From NCBI GenBank assembly GCA_964481385.1, contig CAYZTN010000015.1, positions 1-22,912 on the forward strand: a stretch of DNA of 22,912 nucleotides. Direction: 5' to 3'. The notes under the pieces are model-generated. The model was not told where the DNA came from. It saw nothing but the letters and a program-made list of their open reading frames with translations, and did no database searches. The stretch is from UMGS1649 sp964481385. Its GTDB lineage: Bacteria; Bacillota; Clostridia; TANB77; CAG-465. Below are positions 22,794 through 22,912 of the stretch, piece by piece (within the stretch, counting starts at the first letter, position 1; each line of letters begins with the position of its first letter). Position numbers and translations under genes: made by a program.

Positions 22794-22826
22794 CAGTGTC
22801 ATTTGGGACGTTTTCAAATGACACTG
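22794..22826. repeat. Solo arm of the REP/MITE-like family (copy 4)
   Basis: The arm at 22797-22825 is identical to the left arm of copy 2 and folds alone as a 12-bp stem (CAGTGTCATTTG with CAAATGACACTG). The following bases (22827-22865) resemble the loops of copies 2 and 3, but no right arm appears within the 86 bases left in the window, beyond the 62-72-base loop of the other copies. It may be truncated or decayed, and could act as the weak 3' end of glmS. Confidence 0.75.
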
Positions 22827-22912
22827 TTTGTACAGTAAAATCGCAAAATAGTCTGGGTTGTTACTATTCACAGCTGATATGGCTTGTAACATTACTGTAA
22901 TCAAAATTTAAT

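Noticed and set aside
22704..22904. Minus-strand frame containing TVTDLARFRG
   Set aside because: This is the well-known artefact of reading the conserved glmS 3' end (PRNLAKSVTVE) backwards.

Overview
The window comes from a low-GC Gram-positive bacterium, most likely an uncultured, gut-type member of the Clostridia. Base composition is strongly AT-rich, Shine-Dalgarno sequences are strong (GGAGG types), promoters are of the TTGAnn-17 bp-TATnnT kind, there is no outer-membrane gene, and the families seen (DUF421/DUF4363, DUF6512, DUF1294, DUF378, S11 D-Ala-D-Ala carboxypeptidase) are typical of Firmicutes. The lineage is inferred from this; no marker gene was compared.

Layout. 1-1287: a GHKL (AgrC-like) sensor kinase that runs to the left edge. 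1426-2679 (minus): a secreted D-Ala-D-Ala carboxypeptidase. 2680-2910: a divergent control region with three helically phased TTACAA boxes and a good promoter. 2911-13039: an eight-gene Tad/type IV-pilus-like operon. In order it encodes a CpaB/SAF protein, two ParA/CpaE-like proteins with ruined P-loops, a CpaF/TadA secretion ATPase, a fused TadB-TadC membrane platform, a small abundant-pilin candidate, a second pilin-like gene with a DUF6273 C-terminus broken by a frameshift, and a membrane-anchored protein ending in a formylglycine-generating-enzyme/C-type-lectin-fold domain. 13082-14598 (minus): small membrane proteins DUF6512, DUF1294 and one not recognised. 14701-15716: a DUF421-DUF4363 pair. 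15860-17161: an AAA_14/DUF4143 ATPase. 17222-18100 (minus): dapA. 18214-18414: DUF378. 18594-19991 (minus): murC. 20154-20777: a membrane-anchored extracytoplasmic protein. 20935-22779: glmS.

How the parts fit. dapA, murC, glmS and the carboxypeptidase are all peptidoglycan genes: lysine/DAP precursor, UDP-MurNAc-Ala, glucosamine-6-P and peptide trimming. The 10 kb between them is a surface-appendage locus. The ATPase and TadBC platform would assemble the pilin-like subunits, and the last gene would display a lectin-fold domain at the surface or tip.

Most interesting. The last ~110 bp of the 11630-13039 gene looks like the variable region of a diversity-generating retroelement (DGR). It has a run of NNY codons in an R-S-G-x...N-R-N...G-F-R-V-A-L frame, a codon bias unlike the rest of the gene, and a long hairpin without a U-tract just after the stop. 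No reverse transcriptase or template repeat is in the window, so this is a prediction. The second notable system is a family of four palindromic REP/MITE-like elements built on TGTCA...GGGACGT...TGACA arms (1321-1402, 13726-13855, 18445-18564 and a solo arm at 22797-22825). Their arms co-vary, and one element carries a rho-independent terminator in its loop.
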